DNA of 64,000 nucleotides from Anaerolineales bacterium (GCA_016789305.1 JAEURJ010000013.1:496001-560000); one strand, 5' to 3'. Shown: positions 23,007 through 32,413, counted from the stretch's first letter. The notes: generated by a model from the letters alone, not told the origin. Numbers and translations are program-made.

Positions 23007-24071
23007 ATGAAACATCAAAAAACACGATTTTTTCACGGCCTATTGGTTTTGACACTTGCATCGGTTGCATGTAATATGCCTTCCGGTGCGCCGACACAAG
23101 CGCCTGTGCAAGTGCAAGAGGCTGCTTCGGCTGCCCCGGTGGTAAGTACGGATACTCCTCTCCCTACCTCCACGCCCGCCCCTGTTGTGCATCTTGTTTC
23201 CCCGGTTTCCGGTTCATACCATGAATCCACAGCTCATGATAACGAAGAATCTGCAACCTACGAATCTAAAAGTGTGAGATTTGGAGATGTTTTTGATGCA
23301 AATCGCTTTGAACGGCCTTTTACAGTTGAGGATATGACCTACCTGCCTTATATCGATATTTTCGACTTTGAAATGACAAGCGATTCGGATTGGTATTATG
23401 TTGATGTCTCAATGATCGGTCCCGATCCGGTAACCGGCGGTGCCCACGGCACGTATGGTGTTGAGTTTGATCTGGATGTTGATGGTCGTGCAGAGATTCT
23501 GATGTTGGTTGAAGATCCAACTTCTCAATGGAGCACCGAGGGCGTCAAGGTGTATTTGGACGGAAATGGGGATGTGGGTGGTGCGCAATCCCTGCCGGAC
23601 ATCGGATATACAGGAAATGGCTTCGAGACTTTGATCTTCGACTCTGGTTACGGTGACGATCCAGATCTGGCTTGGGCACAAGCTGTGATCAAGACCAGGG
23701 CGACTGTGAAATTCGGTTTCAAGAAATCCTTGCTGCGTAATTATCATACCTTTATGTGGAGTGTGTTTGCCTCTAAAGACCCCGTTGATCCGGCAAAGTT
23801 TTATTACAATGATTTCTATACAGAAGCCAATGCCGGGTCTCCTGATAAAGAGAGTGACTATTACCCCATAAAGGAAATTGCTGCATTTGATAATTCCTGT
23901 CGCGTGCCCACCGGCTTCAAAGCGACCGGATTGGAGCCGCTGGGATGCAATGTTTCAGTTCAAATTGCGCAGCAGCCTGATGACCCATCCAAACCAGGGA
24001 TCACAATATTCTGGATTCCCACGGATATTGATTGGTGTTTGATTTTTGGCTGTGGACCTGTAATTAAATAG
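23007..24071 (+). CDS. lipoprotein of unknown function
   Basis: A 354-residue lipoprotein: lipobox ASVAC, Cys about residue 24, AAAGGAG upstream of the ATG. After a Pro/Ala/Val/Thr linker (residues 25-65) comes a beta-rich, Asp-rich region. It includes DMTYLPYIDIFDFEMTSDSD, GTYGVEFDLDVDGRAEILM and KVYLDGNGDVGGAQSLPD. The Asp-x-Asp-x-Asp stretches could bind calcium. A Cys pair sits near the end (WCLIFGCGPVIK). No enzyme family was recognised. A strong terminator follows immediately. Confidence 0.75.
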   Translation: MKHQKTRFFHGLLVLTLASVACNMPSGAPTQAPVQVQEAASAAPVVSTDTPLPTSTPAPVVHLVSPVSGSYHESTAHDNEESATYESKSVRFGDVFDANRFERPFTVEDMTYLPYIDIFDFEMTSDSDWYYVDVSMIGPDPVTGGAHGTYGVEFDLDVDGRAEILMLVEDPTSQWSTEGVKVYLDGNGDVGGAQSLPDIGYTGNGFETLIFDSGYGDDPDLAWAQAVIKTRATVKFGFKKSLLRNYHTFMWSVFASKDPVDPAKFYYNDFYTEANAGSPDKESDYYPIKEIAAFDNSCRVPTGFKATGLEPLGCNVSVQIAQQPDDPSKPGITIFWIPTDIDWCLIFGCGPVIK

Positions 24072-24102
24072 AAAAAGTGCCCTCCATTGGAGGGCACTTT
24101 TT
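24072..24102. terminator. bidirectional intrinsic terminator
   Basis: AAAAAGTGCCCTCC and GGAGGGCACTTTTT form a perfect 14-bp stem with loop ATT, between convergent genes. Confidence 0.92.
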
Positions 24103-24864
24103 CTATTCCTTGATCTTTACATAAAAAAGAGTAAAGCCGTTGTTTTCCTGAGTTCGCGTTTCAAAGCGGTCTTTTAGTTTTGTGATCATGCGCGAAAGCT
24201 GCTTATGGCCGTATGTGCGGGGATCAAATCCGGGGTCGAGTTGATAGAGGGCGTTTCCCATTCCGTCCAACCTTGCCCATCCGTCTTCCTGTACAGCCAT
24301 TTCAAAAGCCTGGGTCAGGATCGGCATTGGGTCAAGCTCCTCCTTGCCATCCTTGTTCTTCTTCGTCTTTTCAACATTCGATTTTTTTTGCTGGGCATTT
24401 TTCTTTTCAGCGATTAGATTTTCTGTATACACAAAAACATCGCATGCATTAACAAATGGTTTTGGCGTCTTCTTCTCGCCAATTCCCATGACAAAAATGC
24501 CCGTTTCCCGAATTCGTGTGGCGAGGCGGGTATAGTCGCTGTCGCTGGAGACGAGGCAGAACCCATCCACCACGCCGGAGTGCAAAACGTCCATCGCGTC
24601 AATGATCATTGCGCTATCGGTGGCGTTTTTGCCGATCGTATAGCGAAATTGTTGAATTGGCTGAAATGCATGGAAATTTAGCGTGTCTTTCCATGAATTC
24701 ATGTTGGCTGTCGTCCAATCGCCGTAGATCCGACGCAGGGTTACCTGTCCATGCCTGCCGGCTTCCACAAGCATTTGGGCCAGTAAACCAGCCTGTGCAT
24801 TGTCCCCGTCAATCAGCATGGCTATTCTGTTTCTTCCCAAAGATTTTATTTGTTGATCTGTCAT
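24103..24864 (-). CDS. NYN-domain (PIN-like) RNase with C-terminal OST-HTH-like region
   Basis: The start is set at ATG 24864 (MTDQQIKSLGRNRIAMLIDGDN), giving 253 residues; an in-frame ATG at 24891 is also possible and no clear ribosome site decides. The N-terminal NYN/LabA fold shows the acidic metal site: LIDGDNAQ, then NATDSAMIIDAMD, then LVSSDSDYTRLATRIRE. A Lys/Gln-rich linker (KKNAQQKKSNVEKTKKNKDGK) separates it from a C-terminal domain of about 70 residues (ILTQAFEMAVQEDGW...YGHKQLSRMITKLKDRFE), which looks like an OST-HTH/LOTUS RNA-binding module. A role in RNA turnover is family inference. Monocistronic. Confidence 0.85.
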   Translation of the reverse strand: MTDQQIKSLGRNRIAMLIDGDNAQAGLLAQMLVEAGRHGQVTLRRIYGDWTTANMNSWKDTLNFHAFQPIQQFRYTIGKNATDSAMIIDAMDVLHSGVVDGFCLVSSDSDYTRLATRIRETGIFVMGIGEKKTPKPFVNACDVFVYTENLIAEKKNAQQKKSNVEKTKKNKDGKEELDPMPILTQAFEMAVQEDGWARLDGMGNALYQLDPGFDPRTYGHKQLSRMITKLKDRFETRTQENNGFTLFYVKIKE

Positions 24865-25026
24865 GCTTTCATTATAACGGAGAAAGCCCATAAAGGCCCG
24901 GGTGAGCAACTAAGTAAGAGGATAAGGAAGCCCTCGTTTTAGCTTGCAAGATTGTCACCTAAAAACCGTAAAGGAATCGGGTATACTCGCCGTTGTTACC
25001 CAATCCAATCGTAGGATTCTGTATAA

Positions 25027-26370
25027 ATGAGAGAACGTTTTAATCAGTGGTTTCCAATTCGAAGCGGAGAGTCGGGCTTGGTGCTGACTCTCGGCTTCGT
25101 TTTATTTGCGAACTATGCCGCCATGGGAATTACCAAGGTGGTTTCGGTCAGCGGCTTTTTAGGGCAGGTGAAGGATCATTATATTTTGCTGGTTTGGGCC
25201 GTGGATATGGTGTTGCTAATTCTAGCTACCGGGCTTCAGTCCTTAATCGTAGACAGGTTTGACCGCGTTAAACTACTGGCTGGTGTGTTGCTTGTGTTCG
25301 CCGGGCTTTACGCTGTGCTGCCCCTTACATTTATTTCCAAGGTTATCCCGCTTTCGGTAAGCTACACTTTGATCTACCTTCTTAACGATCAGCAATGGCG
25401 ATTTTTCCCCGTGGTTTTCTGGATCCTCGTCAATGATATTTACGATCCTGGGACGGGCAGGCGCGTCATGCCGGTAATTGCTACGTTTGCATTTGTAGGT
25501 ACGATTGTGGGATTGGGGGTCGCGGCTCTTGACGCCAAACTGGAGTTTGGTCCTGTCAAACTATTAGTTCTTAACGCCTCAATATTTTTTATTGCGTTTG
25601 TTCTATCACAGATCAGGTTGCGAAAGGTGAAGATCGCAATCACGGCAAGTACACAGGTTTCAATGAAGGAATCCTTCTCTGAAGGATGGGAATTCATTAA
25701 GACGGTGCCCGCTTTCGCCTACCTTGCATTGGGGATGTTGGCAGCAGGTATTGTAATGACTGTTTTACTCTTCGACACTCTTTCTGATGCCAAGCTGGAC
25801 CTTGGAAAAGGTTTCCAATCTTTTTATGCGCAGTACAATTTGATCATTGCGATTTTGTCCATTTTTGCACAGGGCATATCGTCGAAGCTGATCGAACGGC
25901 TTACTTTAAAGCGAAGTTTTTTGATCCAGCCTGCTATCATGGTGCTCACGACTATTTTGAACTTCTTTGTTCCGGGGTATATGAGCAGTGCGGTTTCCCA
26001 GGGTCTATCCCGCGTCTCGTATGATACAGTGGATCTTTCGGCGCGAAAATCTTTTCAAGCGATGGTCCCCAACGAAAAGCGCGGACGCGTCAGCATGTTC
26101 ATCGACAGTTACCTTCCTTCCGCCGGCACGATCATTGGAAGCTTGATCACATTTGCAATTATTTCCCTCGGACTCCGTTGGGGTATTTCACGAGATCAAT
26201 ATAGCTTGTATTACATTGGGTTTGGCGTTGCAATTGCCCTTGTGGCCATGTACGCTGCATTCAAAGTGCGTGCTACATATGAACAAAGCATGTTGAGTTG
26301 GCAACTTAAACGCCGCACGCGCGGCGCAAGCGTTTTGGATAAACTTGATTTCGGTGGGGATGACAAGTAA
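25027..26370 (+). CDS. nucleotide-carrier-like (NTT/MFS) membrane protein
   Basis: A 447-residue integral membrane protein with about 11-12 hydrophobic spans. It resembles the ADP/ATP carrier-like (NTT/TlcA) side of the MFS in its opening FPIRSGESGLVLTLGFVLFANYAAMGITKV and in DIYDPGTGRRVMPVIATFAFVGTIVGLGVAA; the HEAT-repeat domain often attached to such proteins is absent. Substrate unknown; the nucleotide link is by fold only. The next gene's ATG directly abuts the stop TAA, so the two are translationally coupled. A receptor-like protein gene follows. The start codon is ATG with no strong ribosome site. Confidence 0.7.
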   Translation: MRERFNQWFPIRSGESGLVLTLGFVLFANYAAMGITKVVSVSGFLGQVKDHYILLVWAVDMVLLILATGLQSLIVDRFDRVKLLAGVLLVFAGLYAVLPLTFISKVIPLSVSYTLIYLLNDQQWRFFPVVFWILVNDIYDPGTGRRVMPVIATFAFVGTIVGLGVAALDAKLEFGPVKLLVLNASIFFIAFVLSQIRLRKVKIAITASTQVSMKESFSEGWEFIKTVPAFAYLALGMLAAGIVMTVLLFDTLSDAKLDLGKGFQSFYAQYNLIIAILSIFAQGISSKLIERLTLKRSFLIQPAIMVLTTILNFFVPGYMSSAVSQGLSRVSYDTVDLSARKSFQAMVPNEKRGRVSMFIDSYLPSAGTIIGSLITFAIISLGLRWGISRDQYSLYYIGFGVAIALVAMYAAFKVRATYEQSMLSWQLKRRTRGASVLDKLDFGGDDK

Positions 26371-27087
26371 ATGACCGCACTTTTGGTGAAACAGGAAGAA
26401 AAAGTTGAAGTCTATGATCTGCTTGGCTCCGGGGATGAATTGCGCATTGAGAAAATGCTTGGGCTTTATCAAAAGCTTTTTCCGCAATACCAGCACTACG
26501 TCCCCAGAATGAGGCGCCGCGCCCAATTTGGGAATGAGCATCGAGAAGGACATGTGGTCCATTATTGGCTGGTTGAGGTGGATGGCGAGCCTGCGGGAAT
26601 TCGCACCTTTCGATATATTCGCGGCCGTCACTGCGGGCTGGCACACTCCCTGGCTGTGGATCCAAAGTTTCGGAATGTTCGAGTTTTTGATAAAAGGCTG
26701 GCTGTTTTCATTATTTATGAATGCCTGGCACAGGTCATAAAGGACGCAAAAGTGCGCGGTGACTCGCCCGCTTTGGGAATGGTAAATGAAGTGGAGCCTG
26801 ATCACCTCATGGAACACTATATTCGTAACGGGTTGATCCAATTGCCGTTAAAATACGCAGAACCAATTTTTCCACCCGAGGTTGCAGGTCGGAGCCGCTT
26901 GGAAGAGTTGGCGATCACCCGGTTTTCGCCGATGCACATGGGTTTTTTACCAAACCCCGAAATCGAAATTCAAAGTTATACTCGTGAAATGATCGCTGAT
27001 TTTGTAAAGGCTTTTTTGGTGGATCACTACGGCCTGCCCGAGGATCACCCGGCGGTGCTTGAAGTTGTGGATACGATTTCTGTTTAA
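26371..27087 (+). CDS. GNAT-like acyltransferase domain protein
   Basis: A 238-residue cytoplasmic protein beginning immediately after the carrier gene's stop. Middle strands VHYWLVEVDGEPAGIRTFRYI and AHSLAVDPKFRNVRVFDKRLAVFIIYECLAQ match the GNAT core. The usual Q/R-x-x-G-x-G/A pyrophosphate loop is replaced by RNVRVFDK, so acetyl-CoA binding is uncertain. The C-terminal 60 residues end in FVKAFLVDHYGLPEDHPAVLEV. The coupling to a carrier-like protein and a Cache-HAMP protein suggests one pathway. Substrate unknown. Confidence 0.6.
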   Translation: MTALLVKQEEKVEVYDLLGSGDELRIEKMLGLYQKLFPQYQHYVPRMRRRAQFGNEHREGHVVHYWLVEVDGEPAGIRTFRYIRGRHCGLAHSLAVDPKFRNVRVFDKRLAVFIIYECLAQVIKDAKVRGDSPALGMVNEVEPDHLMEHYIRNGLIQLPLKYAEPIFPPEVAGRSRLEELAITRFSPMHMGFLPNPEIEIQSYTREMIADFVKAFLVDHYGLPEDHPAVLEVVDTISV

Positions 27088-27105
27088 AAAATAAAGGATT
27101 AACTT

Positions 27106-28203
27106 ATGCAGACCAATGAGTTGAATAATAAAAACAGATTCTTCAGTCTTCGCTTGAAGATTTGGCTTGGCTTTACCCTTATTTTTATCCCCGTTTTTAT
27201 TGGCAGTTATGTATGGTTTTATAACTATACAAGAGATCGCGTGTTTCAAACGATTACTGATGATCTGGTCCAGACCTTGCACGGAGCCCTGGTTGGCATG
27301 GATAAAGATGGATTTGTGAAACTTTATGAAGAAGAGAGCACGAACAACCCGATGTGCCCGCCCAAGAAGCCAACGGCAGATACTCCAAAAGAAGAGAACG
27401 GTTATTATCCCGAGGATAATCCTTTATACATTGCTCATGAAAATTGGTTGCATGCGGTTCAACAGACAGAGTTGAAAGAGGACGCATATGGCGATCCTAC
27501 AAAGGAAACCACCCGTCTTTACACCTATATCAAAGGACCCGATGATGGTGAAGTAATTGCCATTGGTAGTACGGGATACTTTCGGAAAGAGCGTGGCGGC
27601 TTCCGTTTTTGCCAACGTTATACGTCTACCAGTACTCGAATTTATGACGGGTTGTCCGGACGTGTCGATTCTTGGACTCCCTATACCGATAGCTTTGGTA
27701 CCTGGATCACCACCTATGCTCCCATCGTGGATGATAGCGGAAAGACCATTGGCGCAATCGGAGTGGACATCACTGCAAGTTATGTGCAGGAAGTCAGCGC
27801 TGAAATTCTTAGGAGCGGTACCTACGCTTTCATAATTACGTTTGTCATTATCTTCTTCCTTGTGTACTGGCTTTCCGGCTTTTTGACCCGCCCGATCATC
27901 GGTCTTGCCGGTGTGGCAAAGGAGATCGGTGAAGGTGATTACTCCCATGAGTGGAAAGAAGTAGAGGATGCGCAGCGCAAAATGCGTGATGAGATCGACA
28001 CCCTTACCAACGTTTTCAAAGTAATGGTTGACAAGGTTGCCGAGCGTGAGAAAACCCTGCGGGCACGAGTGCAACAATTGGAGATCATGGTGGATCGAGG
28101 CAAACTGGAAAAACAGGTCAGTGAGATCGTGGATAGTGATTTCTTCCAGGATCTTCAGTCAAAAGTGCGCGGAATGCGGGACAGATTTAACAAGGATGAG
28201 TAA
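27106..28203 (+). CDS. Cache-HAMP transmembrane sensor lacking an output domain
   Basis: A 365-residue inner-membrane receptor. TM1 is about residues 18-40, the extracytoplasmic domain about 41-228, TM2 about 229-252, and HAMP about 253-310 (LTRPIIGLAGVAKEIGEGDYSHEWK). A coiled coil follows (KVAEREKTLRARVQQLEIMVDRGKLE), ending in the helical segment VSEIVDSDFFQDLQSK. The sensor part shows the dCache-type finish TYAPIVDDSGKTIGAIGVDI. Normally a cyclase, kinase or chemotaxis domain would follow; here the protein stops. It closes a three-gene unit with the carrier-like and GNAT-like genes and is followed by a strong terminator. It may act by protein contact or with an output partner elsewhere. 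Confidence 0.8.
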   Translation: MQTNELNNKNRFFSLRLKIWLGFTLIFIPVFIGSYVWFYNYTRDRVFQTITDDLVQTLHGALVGMDKDGFVKLYEEESTNNPMCPPKKPTADTPKEENGYYPEDNPLYIAHENWLHAVQQTELKEDAYGDPTKETTRLYTYIKGPDDGEVIAIGSTGYFRKERGGFRFCQRYTSTSTRIYDGLSGRVDSWTPYTDSFGTWITTYAPIVDDSGKTIGAIGVDITASYVQEVSAEILRSGTYAFIITFVIIFFLVYWLSGFLTRPIIGLAGVAKEIGEGDYSHEWKEVEDAQRKMRDEIDTLTNVFKVMVDKVAEREKTLRARVQQLEIMVDRGKLEKQVSEIVDSDFFQDLQSKVRGMRDRFNKDE

Positions 28204-28205
28204 AT

Positions 28206-28245
28206 AAAAAGAGAAGGCTGGCAATTGCCAGCCTTCTCTTTTTTT
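28206..28245. terminator. bidirectional intrinsic terminator
   Basis: A perfect 17-bp stem, AAAAAGAGAAGGCTGGC with GCCAGCCTTCTCTTTTT around AATT. It ends the three-gene unit and the convergent lipoprotein gene, whose stop lies at its edge. Confidence 0.93.
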
Positions 28246-28882
28246 ATTGAAGCGGCTTGATCACGCCCACGTCTGTGGGAGCACCACCAAATAATCCAAT
28301 GTCTTCACAGGATTGTCTGTCAATGCGAAGAATGAGAATATCGTTTGACGAAGTATCGACCTGAATAACCGTGTCTTGTTTGTATCCCGAGTCGACCGTT
28401 AGTTTGAATGTAACTTGATTTTGTGCCGGCAGGTTTGGAACGCAAGCCTTTTTGTCCGGATGCTCCCGGTCCTCGTCAATGGCGCGAAGCAGCGAGCAGG
28501 TATTCGGTAGATCGATCGTTCCTGTATTCTTCACGGTCACATACGCATTGGTTACTTCGCCCATTCCATGCACAACATCAATGCTCGTGTTGCAGCCAAG
28601 AATGTCCACTTGAACCGATTGGGTTGGAGTATTTGTAAATGGAATTGGAGTTGCAGTATTTGTGGGTGTTTCGCTGCTTGCGATCTGAGTGGAGGTCACT
28701 GTGAATATAGCAGGTGTCGTGGATGCGTTTGTGGGGATTAAAATGATCGGAGTTGCCGTTATTACAACCGGTGTTTGCGATGGAATGGATGTCCCGCCTG
28801 GGAGAGGTTGCGGAGCAATGTCAAATGTGCCGCAGGAAGCCAAAAAACATAGGGTGACACTTGAAAGCAGACTCTTCTTCAT
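28244..28882 (-). CDS. lipoprotein of unknown function
   Basis: The ATG at 28882 gives MKKSLLSSVTLCFLASC, a clean lipoprotein signal (lipobox LASC). An in-frame ATG at 28933 would add 17 unlikely residues. TATAAT lies five bases upstream of this ATG, so the mRNA may be nearly leaderless, or transcription starts further up. A long Thr/Pro/Ile-rich linker (residues 25-90) precedes a domain of about 110 residues with VDILGCNTSIDVVHGMGEVTNAYVTVKNTGTIDLPNTC. That segment looks like an Ig-like CARDB/FxLYD sandwich. Two or more Cys pairs are likely. Function unknown. Confidence 0.72.
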   Translation of the reverse strand: MKKSLLSSVTLCFLASCGTFDIAPQPLPGGTSIPSQTPVVITATPIILIPTNASTTPAIFTVTSTQIASSETPTNTATPIPFTNTPTQSVQVDILGCNTSIDVVHGMGEVTNAYVTVKNTGTIDLPNTCSLLRAIDEDREHPDKKACVPNLPAQNQVTFKLTVDSGYKQDTVIQVDTSSNDILILRIDRQSCEDIGLFGGAPTDVGVIKPLQ

Positions 28883-28992
28883 ATATTTATTATACCCGCT
28901 CAAAACATCCATCTCTTTTTTGCTGTTACGCACGGAATATTGGTCTGCTTGACCATCTTGAGAGCTTTATTTGTTGATGATAAAACATTCGA

Positions 28993-29301
28993 TTATCGTT
29001 TTATCGTTTTTTCTCGTAATTCCTCCCAACTGGGTTCCACCAGAATCGTCCCATCGGGAAAGACTATGGTGGGCACGCTTCTATTTCCATTATTGATGCG
29101 CAGTACGAACTCAGTGGCTTTTTCGTTTCCTTCCAGACCTACTTTTTGATATTCAATTTTATTTGACTCGAAAAAAGACTTTGCGCGAAGACAATCGGCA
29201 CAATACTCTGTGGTGTACATGGTGATCTGTGACGGGTTCAGGGTGTACAAGTCGTTCAAAGGAATCTCCAAAAAATGATTTGTCTCCCGCCGAGGTGACA
29301 T
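28993..29301 (-). CDS. glutaredoxin-like thiol-disulfide protein
   Basis: A 102-residue thioredoxin-fold protein. The active site is YCADC in ITMYTTEYCADCLRAKSFFE, and the cis-Pro loop is RSVPTIVFPDG. This matches the mycoredoxin/glutaredoxin-like group in which CxxC reduces mixed disulfides. The upstream ATG at 29301 adds an atypical N-terminus with no ribosome site. A TTG at 29259 preceded by GGAG would give 88 residues, the usual family length, and is a serious alternative start. It lies 29 bases upstream of the terminal part of the dnaE gene on the same strand's downstream side and 110 bases from a lipoprotein gene. Confidence 0.82.
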   Translation of the reverse strand: MSPRRETNHFLEIPLNDLYTLNPSQITMYTTEYCADCLRAKSFFESNKIEYQKVGLEGNEKATEFVLRINNGNRSVPTIVFPDGTILVEPSWEELREKTIKR

Positions 29302-29330
29302 TTTATCCAGGCTCTGGCGGCTATTCTTAG

Positions 29331-32300
29331 TTATATCGCTCTTATTGTCTCGGCCCTCAAAAATGCTTCTCCGCGGGATGTGTCCATCTCCATCGTTCCG
29401 CCTATTAAAAACGGATGCCCTGCATCCAATAATGATCTGGCCCGGCGATACACTTCTGGGAATAAAATGGAGTCCAACACACCTTGCTGATCTTCAAGCG
29501 TAAGAAACAACATTGAATCGCCTTTCGCTGTACGGATGCGATGTGAAGTCTGTCTTATACCTGCCACCGTAACTTTTTGTCCGATCTTGCCAACTGCTTC
29601 GACGGTGGAGATGACGCCTGAATTTGCGATCTTTTCTGCGATCAGTTCCAGAGGATGCGCCTCCAGGCTTGCGCCCAGAATCTCAATTTGCGAATTTACT
29701 TTTTGCTCCACCGACCAATCCTTATCAGCAGTGTCTATCCATTCAAACAGGTTCATTTGATTCTTCTGCCAAACTCCGCTTTTCAACCTTTGAAGGATGG
29801 AAGGAATCTTTCCCAATCCTTCCATCGCCCCAATTTTCGCAAGATTTTCGGCTTCTTGTAGGCGTGGGTCAACGCGGGCTAGAAAATCATCCAGGGAGAT
29901 AAAAGGTGAATAGCGCATAATGCGTTCAATCGTTCTTTGGGTTAATTCCTTGACTTGGCCCAACCCCATGAACAATACCTGCTGATCCAAATCTGCCAGT
30001 TTTTTTACAGAAAAGTTGTGAGACGAATAATTTACATGAGGCGGGCGGACGACCAGTCCCATGCGGCGGGCCTCGCTGAGATAGACGCGCTGACTATAGT
30101 ACCCGCCCCAATTGGCAAGAACCGCAGCCATAAATTCCGCCGGGAAGTGTGACTTGCACCATGCCGAACGCCATGCCACCTGGGCATATGAAGCAGCATG
30201 TGCCTTTGGGAAGCCGTATCCAGCAAAGGCTGCCATCATTTCCCAGATTCTTTCGCCTATTTCAAGCGGGACGTTATTTGTTTCTTTAGCCTGATTGACA
30301 AATTTGTGTTGTAATTCCTGCATCTTTTTGCCGGGGTCAAAGTGACTCATGGCGCGACGAAGCAAATCCGCTTCTGCCAGGCTGAAGCCTGATAACTCAT
30401 GAGCGATGCGCAGTACTTGCTCTTGATAGAGGATGACGCCAAATGTATCTTCCAATAAAGTGGATAAGGCAGGATGGATGTGTTTCACTTTCTCCTCGCC
30501 TTTGAATCGTCTTACAAATGCATCCTTCAACCCGCCGCTGAGCGGACCGGGGCGATACAAGGCAAGTGCCGCCATAATGTCATCTTCATTCCGTGCGCGG
30601 ATTTCTCTTAAGGTCGAGCGCATCCCCGGACTCTCGATTTGAAAGCATCCTATTGTTTCGCCATGCTCAACTCGCTGGGAGGTGGCATAGTCGTCCGATG
30701 GTGTGCTTTCCAGTACTGCAAGCGGATTGGCGAACTTATCTGATTGATTCGCCTGAATGAATTCCGCGACATCGCCGATCACAGTTAATCCGCGTATGCC
30801 AAGAAGGTCGATCTTGACCAATCCAAGTGCTTCGACAGAATCAAGGTCCAATTGAGTAATGATGATCCCCTTGCTGCCCGAGCGCATGACAGGTACTAGG
30901 TCGGTAAGGGTATCCGGCGCTACGATGACTCCACCGGGGTGAACTGAAATATGACGAGGCAGCGTCAGAAAGGCTTCTGCTTCGTTAAAGATGGTTTGAT
31001 GTTTTGCGGATGGATAGGCTGCGCGTAATTCTGTAAAGGGTGATGGTGGATCTTCGCCTTCTTGAGATTCTTCAATACGGGCCCAAAACGAATGTGGAAG
31101 TTGTTTTGCCATCTCACGGACCTCCATCGGAGGGAGGCCATGCGCTTTGGCAACATCGCTGAGCGCGGAGCGGGGTCTGAAGCGGTTAATTGTCCCGACC
31201 ATTGCGACTCGATCCAAACTGTATGTGTCAAATACATGTTGGATGACAGTGTCCCTTCTTCGGGAGCATAAATCAGTATCGATATCAGGGGGAGTAACGC
31301 GTGCAGGATTTAGGAATCGTTCGAAGTATAAATTCAAACGCATCGGATCTGGGTTGGTGATGCCGAGGCAATGAGCAACAAGTGATGAAGCTGCAGAGCC
31401 GCGTGAGGAGGAGGGCACGCCCGTTTCTCTTGCAAAATCCAGAACATCTTCAACGATCAGGAAGATGGGTTCGAAGCCCATCTTTGCGATCACATCCAAT
31501 TCATGACCGAGCCGCTCCTGAATGACAGGGGTGATCTCTCCATAAATTTGTTTTGCACCATCCAGTGCCTTTTGCCGCAAGTGCTCTGTGGCAGTAACTC
31601 CCTCTGGGAGTGGAATCTTTGGCATATGGGAAATACCGAGAGGCAGATCAAACTTGCAGCGTTCCGCAATTTCCATTGTGGCAGAAAGGGCATGTGGGAA
31701 GTCAACGAAGCGGCTCTCCATTTCGGTTGAGCTGGGGAAATAGGCATTCCTTGGCGCAGTCAAATGAGACGGGAGATGGTCTACAGTTTGATTGACTCGA
31801 ATTGCAGCCAATGTGCGTTGCAATGTGGCTTGCTCTGGTTTGAGATAATAAATGGGATGAGTAGCTACCGTGGGCAGATCAAAATGTTTTGCAAGTTTGG
31901 AAAGATCGACGGCGGTGAATGGATCTTGTAAAGTGACATACAGATTTCCCCGAAAAATATCCATGATCTGATTTGGGCTTGTAGTGAGTGCGATCAAATC
32001 TTCGGAATATTGGGAAAGCAATTCCAGTGAGCAGGGAGTTTCTGGGGTTTTTTGCAATGCAAGGGCACTGCTCAATCGACAAAGATTGGACCAGCCCGTT
32101 GTGCTGGTTGACAACAGTCTCAGCGGACCCTCTTGAAGGTCGATCTCCAAGCCAAGAATGGGCTGAATGTCTGCCTGCTTGCATGCTTTGAAAAATTCGA
32201 TGGAGCCCGTTAGCATGTTGTGATCCGTAAGCCCAAGGGACGTCATTTTGTGACTCTGTGCAGTTTGGACCAGTTCAACAGGGTGGGCGAGACCTTCCTG

Positions 32301-32339
32301 TAGTGAATAAGTGGAATGCGCCGTCAGATGAATGTACAT
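29331..32339 (-). CDS. dnaE: DNA polymerase III alpha subunit, DnaE family
   Basis: This is a C-family DNA polymerase of 1002 residues, shorter than replicative DnaE (about 1160) and near error-prone DnaE2 or short DnaE3-like length. Domains in order: PHP (1-250; opening TAHSTYSLQEG, where the first His of HxH is Ala, so the PHP metal site is degenerate); palm with PDIDTD (351-356), GSAASSLVAHCLG and the late KIDLLGIRGL; helix-hairpin-helix near 800; OB-fold at 900-1000 (VTVAGIRQTSHRIRTAKGDSMLFLTLED). No imuA/imuB partner is adjacent, so a translesion role is not supported by context. No ribosome site is visible at the ATG. Which of the genome's alpha subunits this is cannot be judged here. 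Confidence 0.88.
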   Translation of the reverse strand: MYIHLTAHSTYSLQEGLAHPVELVQTAQSHKMTSLGLTDHNMLTGSIEFFKACKQADIQPILGLEIDLQEGPLRLLSTSTTGWSNLCRLSSALALQKTPETPCSLELLSQYSEDLIALTTSPNQIMDIFRGNLYVTLQDPFTAVDLSKLAKHFDLPTVATHPIYYLKPEQATLQRTLAAIRVNQTVDHLPSHLTAPRNAYFPSSTEMESRFVDFPHALSATMEIAERCKFDLPLGISHMPKIPLPEGVTATEHLRQKALDGAKQIYGEITPVIQERLGHELDVIAKMGFEPIFLIVEDVLDFARETGVPSSSRGSAASSLVAHCLGITNPDPMRLNLYFERFLNPARVTPPDIDTDLCSRRRDTVIQHVFDTYSLDRVAMVGTINRFRPRSALSDVAKAHGLPPMEVREMAKQLPHSFWARIEESQEGEDPPSPFTELRAAYPSAKHQTIFNEAEAFLTLPRHISVHPGGVIVAPDTLTDLVPVMRSGSKGIIITQLDLDSVEALGLVKIDLLGIRGLTVIGDVAEFIQANQSDKFANPLAVLESTPSDDYATSQRVEHGETIGCFQIESPGMRSTLREIRARNEDDIMAALALYRPGPLSGGLKDAFVRRFKGEEKVKHIHPALSTLLEDTFGVILYQEQVLRIAHELSGFSLAEADLLRRAMSHFDPGKKMQELQHKFVNQAKETNNVPLEIGERIWEMMAAFAGYGFPKAHAASYAQVAWRSAWCKSHFPAEFMAAVLANWGGYYSQRVYLSEARRMGLVVRPPHVNYSSHNFSVKKLADLDQQVLFMGLGQVKELTQRTIERIMRYSPFISLDDFLARVDPRLQEAENLAKIGAMEGLGKIPSILQRLKSGVWQKNQMNLFEWIDTADKDWSVEQKVNSQIEILGASLEAHPLELIAEKIANSGVISTVEAVGKIGQKVTVAGIRQTSHRIRTAKGDSMLFLTLEDQQGVLDSILFPEVYRRARSLLDAGHPFLIGGTMEMDTSRGEAFLRAETIRAI

Positions 32340-32378
32340 TTGTTCTATTTTACATGGTTTGTCCGAAGTTGGCCATTA

Positions 32379-32413
32379 AAAGAGCTCGGAGATCTTTTCT
32401 CCAAGCTCTTTTT
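32379..32413 (-). terminator. terminator of the 32424-33665 gene
   Basis: On the minus strand AAAGAGCTTGGAGA pairs with TCTCCGAGCTCTTT (one wobble) and ends in four T, starting 11 bases after the stop of the upstream gene. It separates that gene from dnaE. Confidence 0.8.

Noticed and set aside
29331..32339. DnaE2-ImuAB mutasome
   Set aside because: The polymerase is short, but neither imuA nor imuB (DinB-like) lies nearby, so only a DnaE-family call is supported.
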